A stretch of 59,540 bases of DNA from Pseudomonadota bacterium (GCA_029779475.1 JAKPAN010000187.1:1-59540), one strand, 5' to 3'. Positions 15,921-25,705 are shown, numbered from the stretch's first letter. Made by a program: numbers and translations. The notes: generated from the letters alone by a model not told the origin.

Positions 15921-17204
15921 CTACACGCGCGACAGGCCGGCGCGGCAACCGCGCAGCGCGTAGAACAGGATGTAGAGGTAGCACGGCACCATGATCGCCG
16001 CGAACACGAGCTGGAAATCGTGATGCTCGCGCAGCCGCGCGAAGATCTGCGGAATGATCGCGCCGCCCGCGATCCCCATGATCAGCAGCGCCGATCCGGT
16101 TTCGGTGTGGCGGCCGAGCCGCGCGATCGCGAGCGGGAAGATCGCCGGCCACATCATCGCGTTGGCGAAGCCGAGCGCGGCGACGCAGCCGACCGAGACG
16201 TAGTCATGCGTGCAGTACGCGGCGATCGCGAGCACGACGCCGAGCGCGGCGGAAAACGCGAGATAGCGTTCCTGCGAGACCACGCGCGGGATCAGCACGA
16301 GGCCGGCGACGTAGCCGGCGAGCATCGCCGCGAGCGTGAACGAGGTGAACAGCTTGGTCTGGTCGTCGGGCAAGCCGAAGCCCTTGCCGTAGGTGCCGAT
16401 CGCGTCGCCCGCCATGACTTCCACGCCGACATAGAGGAACAGGCAGAGCACGCCGAGCCACAGGTGCGGGAACGAGAAGATGCTGTCGCCGTGTTGCGCA
16501 TGCGCGGCATCCTCGCGATTGGCTTGCGACGGACGCAGCTCGGGCAGCGGCGACTTGAGGATCGCGGCCGCGAGCACGGCGAGCAGCACCGCCATCGCGA
16601 GATACGGCATGTGGATGCGCGCAGCGAATTCGTTGAGCAGCGTTTCGCGCGTGGCCGCGTCCGCGCCCGCGACGCGTACCTTGAGGTCGCCGAGTCCATG
16701 CATGACGAGCGCGCCAAGCACGAGCGGCGCAAGGATGCCGGCGGCCTTGTTGCAGATGCCCATGAACGCGATGCGCCGCGCCGCGGTTTCGATCGGGCCG
16801 AGGATGCTGATGTACGGATTCGACGCGGTCTGCAGCAACGACAATCCGGCGCCGATCACGAACAATCCACACAGCGCGCCCGGATACCAGCGGCGCACCG
16901 CGAATTCGCCGAACGCGAGCGCGCCGATCGCCATCGTGAACAGGCCGATCGCCATGCCTTTCTTCATGCCGGTGCGTTTGAGGATCCACGCCGACGGCAG
17001 CGCGAGGAAGAAGTACGACAGGTAGAACACCATCAACACGAGGAACGCGTTCACCGTGTCGAGCGTGAAGGCGAGTTCGACGAACTGGATCAACGGTCCA
17101 TTGAGCCAGGTCACGAAGCCGAAGATGAAGAACAGCGCGCCGACGATGAGCATCGGCAGCAAGGTGTCGTTCTTTCCCGCAATGGCGGAAGCGGATGTGC
17201 TCAT
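15921..17204 (-). CDS. nagP: MFS sugar permease, NagP/GluP-like
   Basis: A 427-residue, about 12-span inner-membrane transporter of the fucose/glucose-galactose (FHS) type. The N-terminal span reads MLIVGALFFIFGFVTWLNG, followed by QFVELAFTLDTVNAFLVLM, and GAGLSLLQTASNPYISILG occurs in the first half. This is the usual pattern of GluP/NagP proton symporters. The ATG at 17204 has AGGGGA seven bases upstream, better than the longer frame beginning at 17303. Its promoter faces glucokinase across a region with two LacI-type operators. GlcNAc is the likely substrate from context; glucose or galactose cannot be excluded. Confidence 0.88.
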   Translation of the reverse strand: MSTSASAIAGKNDTLLPMLIVGALFFIFGFVTWLNGPLIQFVELAFTLDTVNAFLVLMVFYLSYFFLALPSAWILKRTGMKKGMAIGLFTMAIGALAFGEFAVRRWYPGALCGLFVIGAGLSLLQTASNPYISILGPIETAARRIAFMGICNKAAGILAPLVLGALVMHGLGDLKVRVAGADAATRETLLNEFAARIHMPYLAMAVLLAVLAAAILKSPLPELRPSQANREDAAHAQHGDSIFSFPHLWLGVLCLFLYVGVEVMAGDAIGTYGKGFGLPDDQTKLFTSFTLAAMLAGYVAGLVLIPRVVSQERYLAFSAALGVVLAIAAYCTHDYVSVGCVAALGFANAMMWPAIFPLAIARLGRHTETGSALLIMGIAGGAIIPQIFARLREHHDFQLVFAAIMVPCYLYILFYALRGCRAGLSRV

Positions 17205-17286
17205 GGTGTCCCCTGATCGAAGGATCGTTCCGCAGCGTCGCGCGGCGGCATCGGCATGTCGCTGGATTGTCTTTTCATGTGCGCCG

Positions 17287-17304
17287 CATAGCAACGTTGT
17301 CATT
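17287..17304. promoter_or_regulatory. LacI/NagR-type operator near nagP (one good half)
   Basis: CAACGTTGTCATT at 17292-17304 gives a full right half-site and central CG; the left half is degenerate. It is about 83 bases upstream of the nagP start and shares CAACGTTGTCA with the perfect operator at 17455. It is a plausible site for the adjacent LacI-family regulator. Confidence 0.55.
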
Positions 17305-17454
17305 CATTTTTCTCCGCGACCGAATTGGCGCGATGCAGCAATAAATTGCCGTAATTGATGCGCTATTGCGGCATTTTGCTTTGTGCATTCGCGCAAGTCG
17401 GAGGCGCCGGTTTTTGCGCGGGAGGACAAGCGAAGTCGTCCGTTCGAACTTTTG

Positions 17455-17470
17455 TTGACAACGTTGTCAA
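17455..17470. promoter_or_regulatory. Perfect LacI/NagR-type operator upstream of glucokinase
   Basis: TTGACAACGTTGTCAA is a perfect 16-bp palindrome with the central CG expected for LacI-family regulators. It sits 61 bases before the chosen glucokinase start. An in-frame ATG at 17474 would leave only three bases between operator and start codon with no ribosome site, which argues for the later ATG at 17531. Confidence 0.75.
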
Positions 17471-17530
17471 TCAATGGCCAGACTGTTTGAAACATCGGCA
17501 TCGCGTGATGCCGGACGACAAGCGGAATTC

Positions 17531-18526
17531 ATGGGCATCGATTCACGGACAAAGGTTTCCACGCGTCGACTCATCGCGGCGGATGTCGGCGGCACGCACG
17601 CGCGCATCGCGCTCGTCGGCGTGCGTGACGGTGGCGGCGTGGAGATCCTGCGCCACGAGAAATACGCCTGCGCGTCGTTCGCGGGACTCGCCGACATTTT
17701 CGAAACGTTTCGCCGCGCGGCGGATGCCGAGTCGGTCGATGCAATCGCGGTCGCCTGCGCTGGCTTTGTCGTCGAAGGCGAGATCGTCAACGAAAACCTG
17801 CCGTGGCTGGTATCGATTCCGGAACTGTGCCGGCGGCTGGACACCCGGCGGCTCGCGGTCGTCAACGACTTCAAGGCGCTCGCGTATGCGTTGTCGCGCA
17901 GCGGCGACGACGGCGTCGTGCTGCTCGCGGGCGCGGCCACGGACGTTACGTTGCCGACGCTTGCGATCGGTCCGGGCACGGGTTTGGGGTCGGCGGTATG
18001 CATTCCCGATCGCGGCCGCACGGTCGTGCTCGCGACCGAAGCCGGCCACGCATTGCTCACCCCCGGCAACGAGCTCGAGATCGAACTGCTGCGCGTGTTC
18101 CGCAGCACCGAGCCGTACGTGAAAACCGAATTTCCGTTGTCCGGTCCCGGCTTGCTCAACCTGCATCGCGCGCTCGCGCAGTTGCGCGGCGTGCAGGTGA
18201 CGTTCGACACGCCGGCGTCGATCACCGATGCGGCGAAACGCGGCGATGCAGCGGCGCTGGAAACGGTGCGCGTGTTCTGCGGCTGGCTCGGCAGCGTCGT
18301 CGGCGATCTGGTTTTGACCTACGGCGCGTTCGGCGGCGTGCGTCTGGCCGGCGGCGTGCTGCCGCAGATCGGCGCGTTGCTCGCCGCCAGCGATTTCGGC
18401 GCGCGCTTCCTCGACAAGGGGCCGATGCGCCCGGCGCTCGAACGCGTGCCGGTGCGCCTCATCGAACACGGCCAGCTCGGCATCGCCGGCGCGGCACTCT
18501 GGTATCTCGAGAACGAAAGCGAATGA
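17531..18526 (+). CDS. glk: Glucokinase (Glk family)
   Basis: This 331-residue hexokinase phosphorylates sugar at C6 using ATP. It contains the ATP-binding LIAADVGGTHARIALVG near the N-terminus, VVNDFKALAYAL with the catalytic Asp, and AIGPGTGLGSAVC. It is a Glk-family rather than ROK-family enzyme, as no CXCGXXGCXE zinc motif is seen. I used the ATG at 17531 because the upstream ATG at 17474 abuts the operator. No dedicated GlcNAc kinase is visible in the locus, so this enzyme may phosphorylate GlcNAc as well as glucose; that is inference. Confidence 0.92.
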   Translation: MGIDSRTKVSTRRLIAADVGGTHARIALVGVRDGGGVEILRHEKYACASFAGLADIFETFRRAADAESVDAIAVACAGFVVEGEIVNENLPWLVSIPELCRRLDTRRLAVVNDFKALAYALSRSGDDGVVLLAGAATDVTLPTLAIGPGTGLGSAVCIPDRGRTVVLATEAGHALLTPGNELEIELLRVFRSTEPYVKTEFPLSGPGLLNLHRALAQLRGVQVTFDTPASITDAAKRGDAAALETVRVFCGWLGSVVGDLVLTYGAFGGVRLAGGVLPQIGALLAASDFGARFLDKGPMRPALERVPVRLIEHGQLGIAGAALWYLENESE

Positions 18527-18751
18527 GAAACGGCAGGACAGCCGTTTTCCACGGCGAAGCCGCCCGCAGGGTGACGCACGAGGATGTGCGTCATGAAGAA
18601 AAAGCGTGCCGGGAAGGCGCGCGCATGATCGACGGCCAGCGGCAAGCGAGGCGCCGCACGCCGAGGTGAATGGCAATACCCAAAACCAACCGGCGGGTGA
18701 CGAAGCCTCGTCGCACACCGCCGAACCGACGAACCGAGAGAGGGGAGTGTC

Positions 18752-21478
18752 ATGAAACTTCACAAGACCTTGCTGTCCGCCAGCATCCTCGCGAGCTTCG
18801 GGCTCGGCGTGGCCGGCGCAGCGCAAGCAGCAGATACGCCCGACACGCCGGCGGCGTCCGCAAGCGCGGATGCCGCCAACACGGCCAACACGAACGATAC
18901 GCAGGAGATGGGCACGATCACCGTGCACGGCATCCGCGACAGCCTGAAAGCGTCGCTGGACACCAAGCGCGACGCCGACGCGATCGTCGACGCGGTCACC
19001 GCCGAGGACATCGGCAAGTTCCCCAACACCAACGTCGCCGAAGCGATGGTCGCCATTCCCGGCGTCACGCTCGACCGCCGTTTCGGCCAGGGTGAGCGCG
19101 TCAGCATCGACGGCACCGATCCGAGCCTCAACCTGTCCTTCATCGACGGCCATCCGGTCGCGCAGGCGATCTGGCTCTACGGCGAACAGCCCAACCGCGG
19201 CTTCGACTACACGTTGCTCGCGCCGGAAATCCTCGGCCGCCTGGAAGTCTACAAATCCGCCGAAGCGCGCTTGCCCGAGGGCAGCATCGGCGGCACGGTG
19301 ATGATGCACACGCGCCAGCCGCTCGACATGGAAGCCAACAAGATTTCCGGCTCGGTCGGCTACAACTACGGCGACCAGGCGAGCAAGGGCAAGCCGACGG
19401 CGTCGGTGTTCTACAACTGGAAGAACGCCGACAGCACGGTCGGTTTCAACGTCGCCGCGCAGCATTACGAAGAGGCGGTCGATCGTCAGGGCATCGAGAT
19501 CTTCAACTACCACCCAGTGTCCGAATACGCGGCGCAGAGTTCCGCCGTTGCCGCGCAGGTCGCCGCCGGAAAGCTCGATCCGAACGCGCTCGTGCCGGAT
19601 GAAATCAATGCCGCGTATTTCCAGCAGACGCGCAAGCGCAACAGCGTCGTCGCCAACCTGCAGTTCAAGCCGAACGATCAGTTCGACGCGACGCTGAGCG
19701 GCACCTGGATTCGCGAGAGTTTCGACAATTTCAACCAGTCGATCTACAACTACCTGCACTGGAACAACTCGACGATGGCCGCCGTCGACAGCCTTACGCA
19801 AGGCGCGAACGGCATCGTCACCGGCGGTCATTCGAGCGGCCCGAACGCGGGCATCGTGTTCGACAACCAGCTGCGCACCTCGGAAGTGACGACCAAGGGC
19901 CTCGACTTCCGCGCCGCCTACCACGGCGCCGGCTGGGGCCTGTCCGGCCAGATCGGCATGAGCAAGTCCGAGAACCCGGACATCGGCCAGTACCTGCTCG
20001 AACCGATCTACTACGGCAGCTTCTCGTGGACGCAGCATCAGGGCTACACGTTCGACGACAAGGCCTCCGGCACGAACCCGGCGAACTGGGGCGGCGGCTG
20101 GCTCGGCAACCACGGCGTGTTCGGCGCGAACGCGAAGGACTCCTACGCGCAGCTCGACTTCACCAAGGATCTCGGCGGCTTCTTCAACCAGCTGCTGGTC
20201 GGCGTGCGCTACAACAAGCATGACGAGGACTACCTGCTCAACGTCTACGGCGGCGTCAAACCCGGCACGCTCGCCGACGTCGGCACCGACGGCTACACCG
20301 ACATCCTCGGCGATTTCTCCGGCTTCTCGCCCGATCAGGCACACCACATCAACATCGGCCCGGACAACATCCGCCGCTGGATCGCGGGCAGCAACATCGA
20401 CTGGGCGCATCCGGACGCGGGCAGCTACCTCAACAACACTTGGGCGCTGACGCAGAAGAACACCGCTGGCTACGCGCAGCTCAACTTCGGCGACGACCGC
20501 CTGCACGGCAACTTCGGCGTGCGCTTCGTGCATACGTCCACCGACGGCAGCGGCTTCAACCTGCCGGGCAGCGTCGCGCCGACGTTGCCGCCGCAGCCGG
20601 GCTGGTGGCAGAGCAAGACCTCGACGCAGAACAACACGCTGCCGTCGTTCAACATCGCCTACGACCTCACCTCCGACGTCGTGCTGCGCGCGGCAGGTGC
20701 GAAGGTCATGGCCTGGGCGCCGTACAACCAGATGGTGAACAACACCTTCCTCAACGACGGCGTGCTCACCGGCAGCGGCGGCAATCCCGATCTCGGCCCG
20801 TACAAGTCGCTCAACTACAACCTGTCGGCGGAATGGTATTTCGCGCCGCAGTCGGTGTTCGCGGTGTCGGGCTTCTTCAAGCACGTGCTCAACTACATCG
20901 ACACGACGCCGGCCACCGAACGCCACTACAACTCGATCCGCGACAACGATCCGACGTTGTGGTCGTCGATGATCGGCAGCGGCGGCTGCACGGCCGACGG
21001 CTTCTGCGACTACAGCGTGTCGCGCCCGCACAATGCCGGCAGCGGCAAGATCAAGGGCATCACGCTGACCTACCAACAGGCATTCGGCGACACCGGTTTC
21101 GGCGCGATCGCGAACTACACCTGGGCCGACGGCGAGACCAGCCAGGGCCACCCAATGCCGTACCAGTCGAAGAACTCCTTCAGCCTCGGTCCGTATTACG
21201 AGCGTGGCCCGTTCTCCGCGCGCGTGAGCTACAGCTGGCGCGATCACTACCTCGCGGGCGGCTACGTCGCGGGCGCGCCGCCGGCGGTAGTCGACAGCTA
21301 CGCCGACCTCAGCTTCAGCGCGGGCTGGCGGTTCACCGATAACCTGTCCGTGAACTTCGACGCGATGAACCTGCTCAACGAGAAGTATCACCAGTACGCC
21401 GTGGGCAACAAGGACGAGATGTTCGCCGACTACACGACGGGCCGGCGCTACATGCTCAACCTGCGCTTCAATTTCTGA
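18752..21478 (+). CDS. TonB-dependent outer-membrane receptor, probably for amino-sugar oligomers
   Basis: This 908-residue receptor has a signal peptide (about 1-27, ending AAQAA). A plug domain follows, with DAIVDAVTAEDIGKFPNTNVAEAM and the IPGVTLDRRFGQGERVSI stretch. The beta-barrel ends in YMLNLRFNF with the terminal Phe needed for outer-membrane assembly. GAGGGGAG lies just upstream of the ATG. It is flanked by glucokinase and a GH20 hexosaminidase, so GlcNAc or chito-oligosaccharides are the likely cargo. A strong terminator follows. The overlapping 1314-codon antisense frame is a composition artefact. Confidence 0.93.
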   Translation: MKLHKTLLSASILASFGLGVAGAAQAADTPDTPAASASADAANTANTNDTQEMGTITVHGIRDSLKASLDTKRDADAIVDAVTAEDIGKFPNTNVAEAMVAIPGVTLDRRFGQGERVSIDGTDPSLNLSFIDGHPVAQAIWLYGEQPNRGFDYTLLAPEILGRLEVYKSAEARLPEGSIGGTVMMHTRQPLDMEANKISGSVGYNYGDQASKGKPTASVFYNWKNADSTVGFNVAAQHYEEAVDRQGIEIFNYHPVSEYAAQSSAVAAQVAAGKLDPNALVPDEINAAYFQQTRKRNSVVANLQFKPNDQFDATLSGTWIRESFDNFNQSIYNYLHWNNSTMAAVDSLTQGANGIVTGGHSSGPNAGIVFDNQLRTSEVTTKGLDFRAAYHGAGWGLSGQIGMSKSENPDIGQYLLEPIYYGSFSWTQHQGYTFDDKASGTNPANWGGGWLGNHGVFGANAKDSYAQLDFTKDLGGFFNQLLVGVRYNKHDEDYLLNVYGGVKPGTLADVGTDGYTDILGDFSGFSPDQAHHINIGPDNIRRWIAGSNIDWAHPDAGSYLNNTWALTQKNTAGYAQLNFGDDRLHGNFGVRFVHTSTDGSGFNLPGSVAPTLPPQPGWWQSKTSTQNNTLPSFNIAYDLTSDVVLRAAGAKVMAWAPYNQMVNNTFLNDGVLTGSGGNPDLGPYKSLNYNLSAEWYFAPQSVFAVSGFFKHVLNYIDTTPATERHYNSIRDNDPTLWSSMIGSGGCTADGFCDYSVSRPHNAGSGKIKGITLTYQQAFGDTGFGAIANYTWADGETSQGHPMPYQSKNSFSLGPYYERGPFSARVSYSWRDHYLAGGYVAGAPPAVVDSYADLSFSAGWRFTDNLSVNFDAMNLLNEKYHQYAVGNKDEMFADYTTGRRYMLNLRFNF

Positions 21479-21496
21479 CGTCTCCAACGCAGGATT

Positions 21497-21526
21497 TCGG
21501 GCCGGAGCGATCCGGCCCGATTTTTT
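21497..21526 (+). terminator. Rho-independent terminator after TonB receptor
   Basis: A perfect 10-bp stem, TCGGGCCGGA / TCCGGCCCGA, with a GCGA tetraloop is followed by six T residues. It begins 18 bases after the receptor stop codon and separates it from the hexosaminidase gene. Confidence 0.92.
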
Positions 21527-21631
21527 AAGCGAATGTCATTTCCATCAGCGTCCTCCGGCGCTCCCGCCAACGCGACATAGCAAGCACCCGAAGGCGCGGC
21601 CAACGCCGGATGTGTGCGATTCCATTCGATC

Positions 21632-23944
21632 ATGCGAAAGCGTTTCATCTCGACCCTCGTGATCGGCGCCGCAGCGCTGTGTCTCGCGGCCTGCGCGAGC
21701 GCGCCGCACGCACCTGCACGCGCGGACGTCGCGCCGCTTTCGTTGATTCCCGCGCCTGCGCAGACGCAGCGTGCGAACGGCCACTTCACGCTCGACGCAA
21801 ACGTTCCGCTGATCGCGAATGGCGATGCCGCCGCCACGGTCGCGCGTGGTTTTGCCGAACGTCTCGAGCGCTCGCGCGGCATCGCCCTGAGCCTGCGAAG
21901 CGGCGATGCACAATCCTCATCGCGCGCGATCGAGTTCGTGCTCGATGGTTCGCTGCCGTCCTCCTCCGACGAAGCCTACGAACTTTCCGTCGATGTCTCG
22001 CGCATGCGCATCCGCGCGCGCAGCGCGCACGGCCTGTTCGCCGGTGGCGTCACGCTCTGGCAACTGCTCACGCAGGATGCGACGAAAACCGCGCGCATCG
22101 ACGTGCCCGCACTGCGCATCGAAGACGCGCCGCGTTTCGCTTGGCGCGGCGTCATGCTCGACTCCGCGCGCCATTTCCAGCCGCCCGACTTCGTGAAGCA
22201 CTTCATCGACGAAATCGCGCTGCTCAAATTCAACACGCTGCACTGGCACCTCACCGACGACCAGGGCTGGCGCATCGAGATCAAGCGCTACCCGCGACTC
22301 ACGCAAGTCGGCGCATGGCGCGACAGCGCAGGCGAATTCAGCGGAACGCCGACCCGCGTCGGCGGGTTCTACACGCAGGACGAGATCCGCGACATCGTGC
22401 ACTACGCCGCGCAGCGCCACGTCACCATCGTTCCCGAGGTCGACATGCCCGGCCACATGCAGGCTGCGATCGCCGCGTATCCCGAACTCGGCAGCCTCGG
22501 CGACACGCCTGTCGTATCGACCGACTGGGGCGTGCATCCGTACCTGCTCAACGTCGACGACAAAACCTTCGAATTCGTCGACGGCGTGCTCGACGAAGTC
22601 ATGCAGTTGTTTCCGTCGCCGATCATCCACATCGGCGGCGACGAGGCGCTCAAGGATCAATGGAAAGCCTCGCCGCGCGTGCAGGCGCGCATGCACGAGC
22701 TCGGCCTGCGCGACGAGAACGCGCTGCAAGGTTGGTTCATCGCGCGCGTCGAGCAATACCTCGCCGCGCACGGCCGGCGCGCGATCGGCTGGGACGAAAT
22801 CCTCGAAGGCGGTGTGCCCGCCAACGCGATCGTCATGTCGTGGCGCGGCAGCGACGGCGGCATCGCCGCGGCGAAAGCGGGGCACGACGTCGTCATGTCG
22901 CCGTCGCCCGATCTGTATTTCGATCACTTGCAAAGCGATGCGCCGGACGAGCCCTCGGGCCGTCCCGACGTACGCAGCCTCGCCGACCTCTACGCGTACG
23001 AGCCGCAACCGCCGTCGCTCGATGCGCGCGCGTCGACGCACATCCTCGGTGCGCAAGCGAACCTGTGGACCGAGCACATGCGTACGCCCGCGCTCGTCGA
23101 ACACGCGGCGTTCCCGCGCTTGGCTGCGCTCGCCGAAGTGTTGTGGTCGCCGCATGACGCGCGCGACTGGAATGGTTTTCTCGCGCGCCTGCCGGCGCAG
23201 TACGCGCGCTGGCAAGCCGATGGCGTCGCCGCGTCGCGCACGGCGTTCGAGGTGCGCGCATCCATCGCGAACGGTGCGACGCCTGGCACATTCGCGGTCA
23301 CGCTCACCGATCAAGCCGGCGTGCCGATCCGTTTCACGCTCGATGGCGATGCGCCGGCGTCGTCGTCGCCGATCTATCGCGACGTGTTATCGCTGAAAGC
23401 CGGTACGACGTTGCGTGCGGCTGCCTTCGTCGGCACGGATCGCATCGGCGACGAGCGCCGCGTCGTCGTCTCGCGCGACATGTTGCTCGAAAGAAGCAGC
23501 GATGCGCTGCGCCAATGCGCGGGCAAGCTCACGCTGCGGCTCGCCGGCCCGACGTCGCGCGACGCGCCGACGCGCTACATCAACGTCGACCTGTTCGATC
23601 CGTGCTGGCTCTGGCCGCAGGCGCCGCTCGACGGTGTGCGCGACATCGCGATCGACGCGGCGCCGCTGCGCTACAACTTCCAGCTTGCGCACGACATCAC
23701 CAGCGTCGCGCCGCGGCCCGCGCCGTCGACGCCGCACGGCGAACTCATCGTCTCGCGCGATGGCTGCGACGGCGAACGCGTCGCGACGGTTCCGCTGCCT
23801 GCGCGCACGGAAGCGGACGGTGCGGTGCGTCTCATCGCTTCGTTGCCGCCGACAAGCGGCGCACACGACCTGTGCTTCCGCTTCAGCGGCCGCAGCCACG
23901 ATCCGTTGTGGGCGATCGATCGCGTGCGTTTGGAAACGCGCTGA
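21632..23944 (+). CDS. Beta-N-acetylhexosaminidase, GH20 lipoprotein
   Basis: A 770-residue GH20 glycosidase that releases terminal GlcNAc or GalNAc from oligosaccharides. The N-terminus is a lipoprotein signal with lipobox LAAC (C21), so it is probably anchored in an outer membrane leaflet. An N-terminal GH20b-like domain precedes the catalytic barrel with DDQGWRIEIKRYP, VPEVDMPGHMQAA and the catalytic pair D337-E338 in HIGGDEAL. Residues from about 560 form a beta-rich accessory region. I used the ATG at 21632; a GTG at 21614 is possible. It supplies monomers to the neighbouring receptor, permease and NagA system. Confidence 0.95.
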   Translation: MRKRFISTLVIGAAALCLAACASAPHAPARADVAPLSLIPAPAQTQRANGHFTLDANVPLIANGDAAATVARGFAERLERSRGIALSLRSGDAQSSSRAIEFVLDGSLPSSSDEAYELSVDVSRMRIRARSAHGLFAGGVTLWQLLTQDATKTARIDVPALRIEDAPRFAWRGVMLDSARHFQPPDFVKHFIDEIALLKFNTLHWHLTDDQGWRIEIKRYPRLTQVGAWRDSAGEFSGTPTRVGGFYTQDEIRDIVHYAAQRHVTIVPEVDMPGHMQAAIAAYPELGSLGDTPVVSTDWGVHPYLLNVDDKTFEFVDGVLDEVMQLFPSPIIHIGGDEALKDQWKASPRVQARMHELGLRDENALQGWFIARVEQYLAAHGRRAIGWDEILEGGVPANAIVMSWRGSDGGIAAAKAGHDVVMSPSPDLYFDHLQSDAPDEPSGRPDVRSLADLYAYEPQPPSLDARASTHILGAQANLWTEHMRTPALVEHAAFPRLAALAEVLWSPHDARDWNGFLARLPAQYARWQADGVAASRTAFEVRASIANGATPGTFAVTLTDQAGVPIRFTLDGDAPASSSPIYRDVLSLKAGTTLRAAAFVGTDRIGDERRVVVSRDMLLERSSDALRQCAGKLTLRLAGPTSRDAPTRYINVDLFDPCWLWPQAPLDGVRDIAIDAAPLRYNFQLAHDITSVAPRPAPSTPHGELIVSRDGCDGERVATVPLPARTEADGAVRLIASLPPTSGAHDLCFRFSGRSHDPLWAIDRVRLETR

Positions 23945-23947
23945 TCG

Positions 23948-24544
23948 CTACAGGCATTCAAGCGCAGCGACCGACTTCATGAGCCGCGTGCCGAGATAGG
24001 CCTGCGAGCCACACGGCAACAATCCCGCTTCGAGGAAGCGCGAGCGATACCAAGATGGCGAACGCGCGATGAAGCCGTTCAAGTCCCCGCCCGCGCGATC
24101 GACGCTCGTGAACACTTCGATGAAGGCCAGGCCGTCGAGCAGTTCGCCGAAGCCGGACAGGCCGCGTTTGAGTTCGGCGGCGGGTACGTAATGCAGCACG
24201 TCGCTGCAGACGATGAGGTCGAAGCGTGCATCGAAACGCAGTTCAGCGAGCTGGCCGAACGTGGCGAGTCCGATGTTGCGCGAGCGGCCGTAGCGTTCGA
24301 CCGCGTATTCGCTCGAATCGAGTCCGCGGTATTCGATGTCCGGTCGCAATTTGAGCAGCGCGGCGCGCCACGGCGCTTCGCCGCAGCCGACGTCGAGCAC
24401 GTTGCGCAATGGCCGCGCGAGGTAGTACTCGGCCAGATGCACGACCATCGCGACCTTGCGCGCGAGCTGCGCGCGCGAGCCGACGCGATGCGCGTCGCTG
24501 CGATACCACTTGTCGAAATAGGCGCGGTCGTAGCGCTTGTCCAT
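23948..24544 (-). CDS. Class I SAM-dependent methyltransferase
   Basis: This 198-residue protein has the SAM-binding motif VLDVGCGEAPWR (49-60), an acidic GLDSSEYAVERYG motif II, and FDLIVCSDVLHYVP as motif IV. The start MDKRYDRAYFDKWYRSDAHR at 24544 is used, not the longer frame. No substrate domain is visible, so the target cannot be named. It converges on the hexosaminidase gene with a 3-base gap. It lies 60 bases downstream of the esterase gene on the same strand and may be co-transcribed. Confidence 0.85.
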   Translation of the reverse strand: MDKRYDRAYFDKWYRSDAHRVGSRAQLARKVAMVVHLAEYYLARPLRNVLDVGCGEAPWRAALLKLRPDIEYRGLDSSEYAVERYGRSRNIGLATFGQLAELRFDARFDLIVCSDVLHYVPAAELKRGLSGFGELLDGLAFIEVFTSVDRAGGDLNGFIARSPSWYRSRFLEAGLLPCGSQAYLGTRLMKSVAALECL

Positions 24545-24604
24545 CGGTCGTCTCGCGGTGGGAAACGCGCATCGTGGCGAGACGGCCACGTCTTGCGCAA
24601 GACG

Positions 24605-25522
24605 TCACTGCGCGAGCGCGAACGGGCAGAGGTGGTTCCAGATCTCGCCGAGCTGGGCGATGGTGTAGGTGTGGCCGCCGGCGAACAGCGTGTAGTAGAG
24701 GTTGCGGTTGAGCGTCCAGCCGTTCGCTTCGAAGCGCGCTGGGTCGCCGGCTGCCGTGTATGGCGGACTCGCGAGCGGATCTGTGGTGCCGAGATGGATG
24801 TCGACCGGAATTTTCGGCGTCGCGCCGCCGAGTAGTGCCGCGCAGGTCGGTGGATAGGAGCCGTTGTCGGTGCACGCATACAGTTCGAGCGAGCCGGCGC
24901 TGACGCCATACGCCGCGAAATAGTTGGGACTGTTCAGCGCGAGCGAGTGGCCGTAGTGCGCACCCGCCGAAAAACCCCAGAGATAGATGCGGCTTTTCTC
25001 GACGTTGTAGTTCGCGATCGCGTCGTCGAGATCGGCCGAAATTTCCGCGCCGTCACCGGGCGCGCCCCAACCACTGGCGTTCGGATTCGAACCTGCGTTG
25101 CCCACGGGCGCGATCACGATGAAACCCGCGCTATCGGACCAGTTCGCCCAGTTAGCGCGAATCTGCTGTGCGGCCGCATCGCGAGCCGCTTGTGTGTTTG
25201 CGGTCGTACCGCGCAAGGCCAACAGCAACGGCCACGCGCGCGTCGGCGTATAACCGGCAGGCACATGCAGGTAGTAGGTTCGCGTGCCCAGCCCGGGCAC
25301 ATTCACGCTGCGCGTGACATTGCCCGGATACGCCCCGCCGCTGCCGAGCGAAGGCTGCGAAGGCACCGCCGGCGTCGCTTCGAAGCCGTTCGCGAAGATC
25401 GGATCGGAATTCGGACACATCGACGCGGGCAGCACGACAGTGCTGGCAGCGGCTGCGACGGTCGGAATGCTGGCCGCCAACGCGCTGGCCGCGAGAGCGG
25501 AAAGTAGGAGGGCTGGCTTCAT
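24605..25522 (-). CDS. Secreted PHB-depolymerase/feruloyl-esterase-like alpha/beta hydrolase
   Basis: This 305-residue protein has a signal peptide (about 1-26). Its mature start carries DPIFANGFEA (40-49), a motif also at the C-terminus of the nearby beta-helix protein. The hydrolase core has the nucleophile elbow GFSAG (S185), DIHLGTTDPL (probable Asp D248) and GGHTYTI (H284), matching LpqC/PHB-depolymerase-type esterases. The usual oxyanion HG reads LALRGTT here, a departure from LHGC. It faces the FadL gene across a 183-base divergent promoter region. The substrate is unproven. Confidence 0.82.
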   Translation of the reverse strand: MKPALLLSALAASALAASIPTVAAAASTVVLPASMCPNSDPIFANGFEATPAVPSQPSLGSGGAYPGNVTRSVNVPGLGTRTYYLHVPAGYTPTRAWPLLLALRGTTANTQAARDAAAQQIRANWANWSDSAGFIVIAPVGNAGSNPNASGWGAPGDGAEISADLDDAIANYNVEKSRIYLWGFSAGAHYGHSLALNSPNYFAAYGVSAGSLELYACTDNGSYPPTCAALLGGATPKIPVDIHLGTTDPLASPPYTAAGDPARFEANGWTLNRNLYYTLFAGGHTYTIAQLGEIWNHLCPFALAQ

Positions 25523-25705
25523 CCGCGCGGAGCCTACGCGGCGGGTTCTGAACGGTTTGTTCTGAACTGTCCGGAAGCCATTTGCAGGCGGCGACCATAC
25601 GGCACCGTTTGCGGCGGCGCACGATGGTCAGCTTGGTGAACTTGACGTTAATATCCCGGCACATTCGTCTGAATCGACGCCAATTTCCGCAAAAGGAGCC
25701 GTCAC

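Noticed and set aside
17543..21487. 1314-codon open frame on the minus strand across glucokinase and the TonB receptor
   Set aside because: It is antisense to two well-supported genes, consists of R/A/V/D-rich low-complexity sequence with no domain, and is expected where third codon positions are nearly all G or C.
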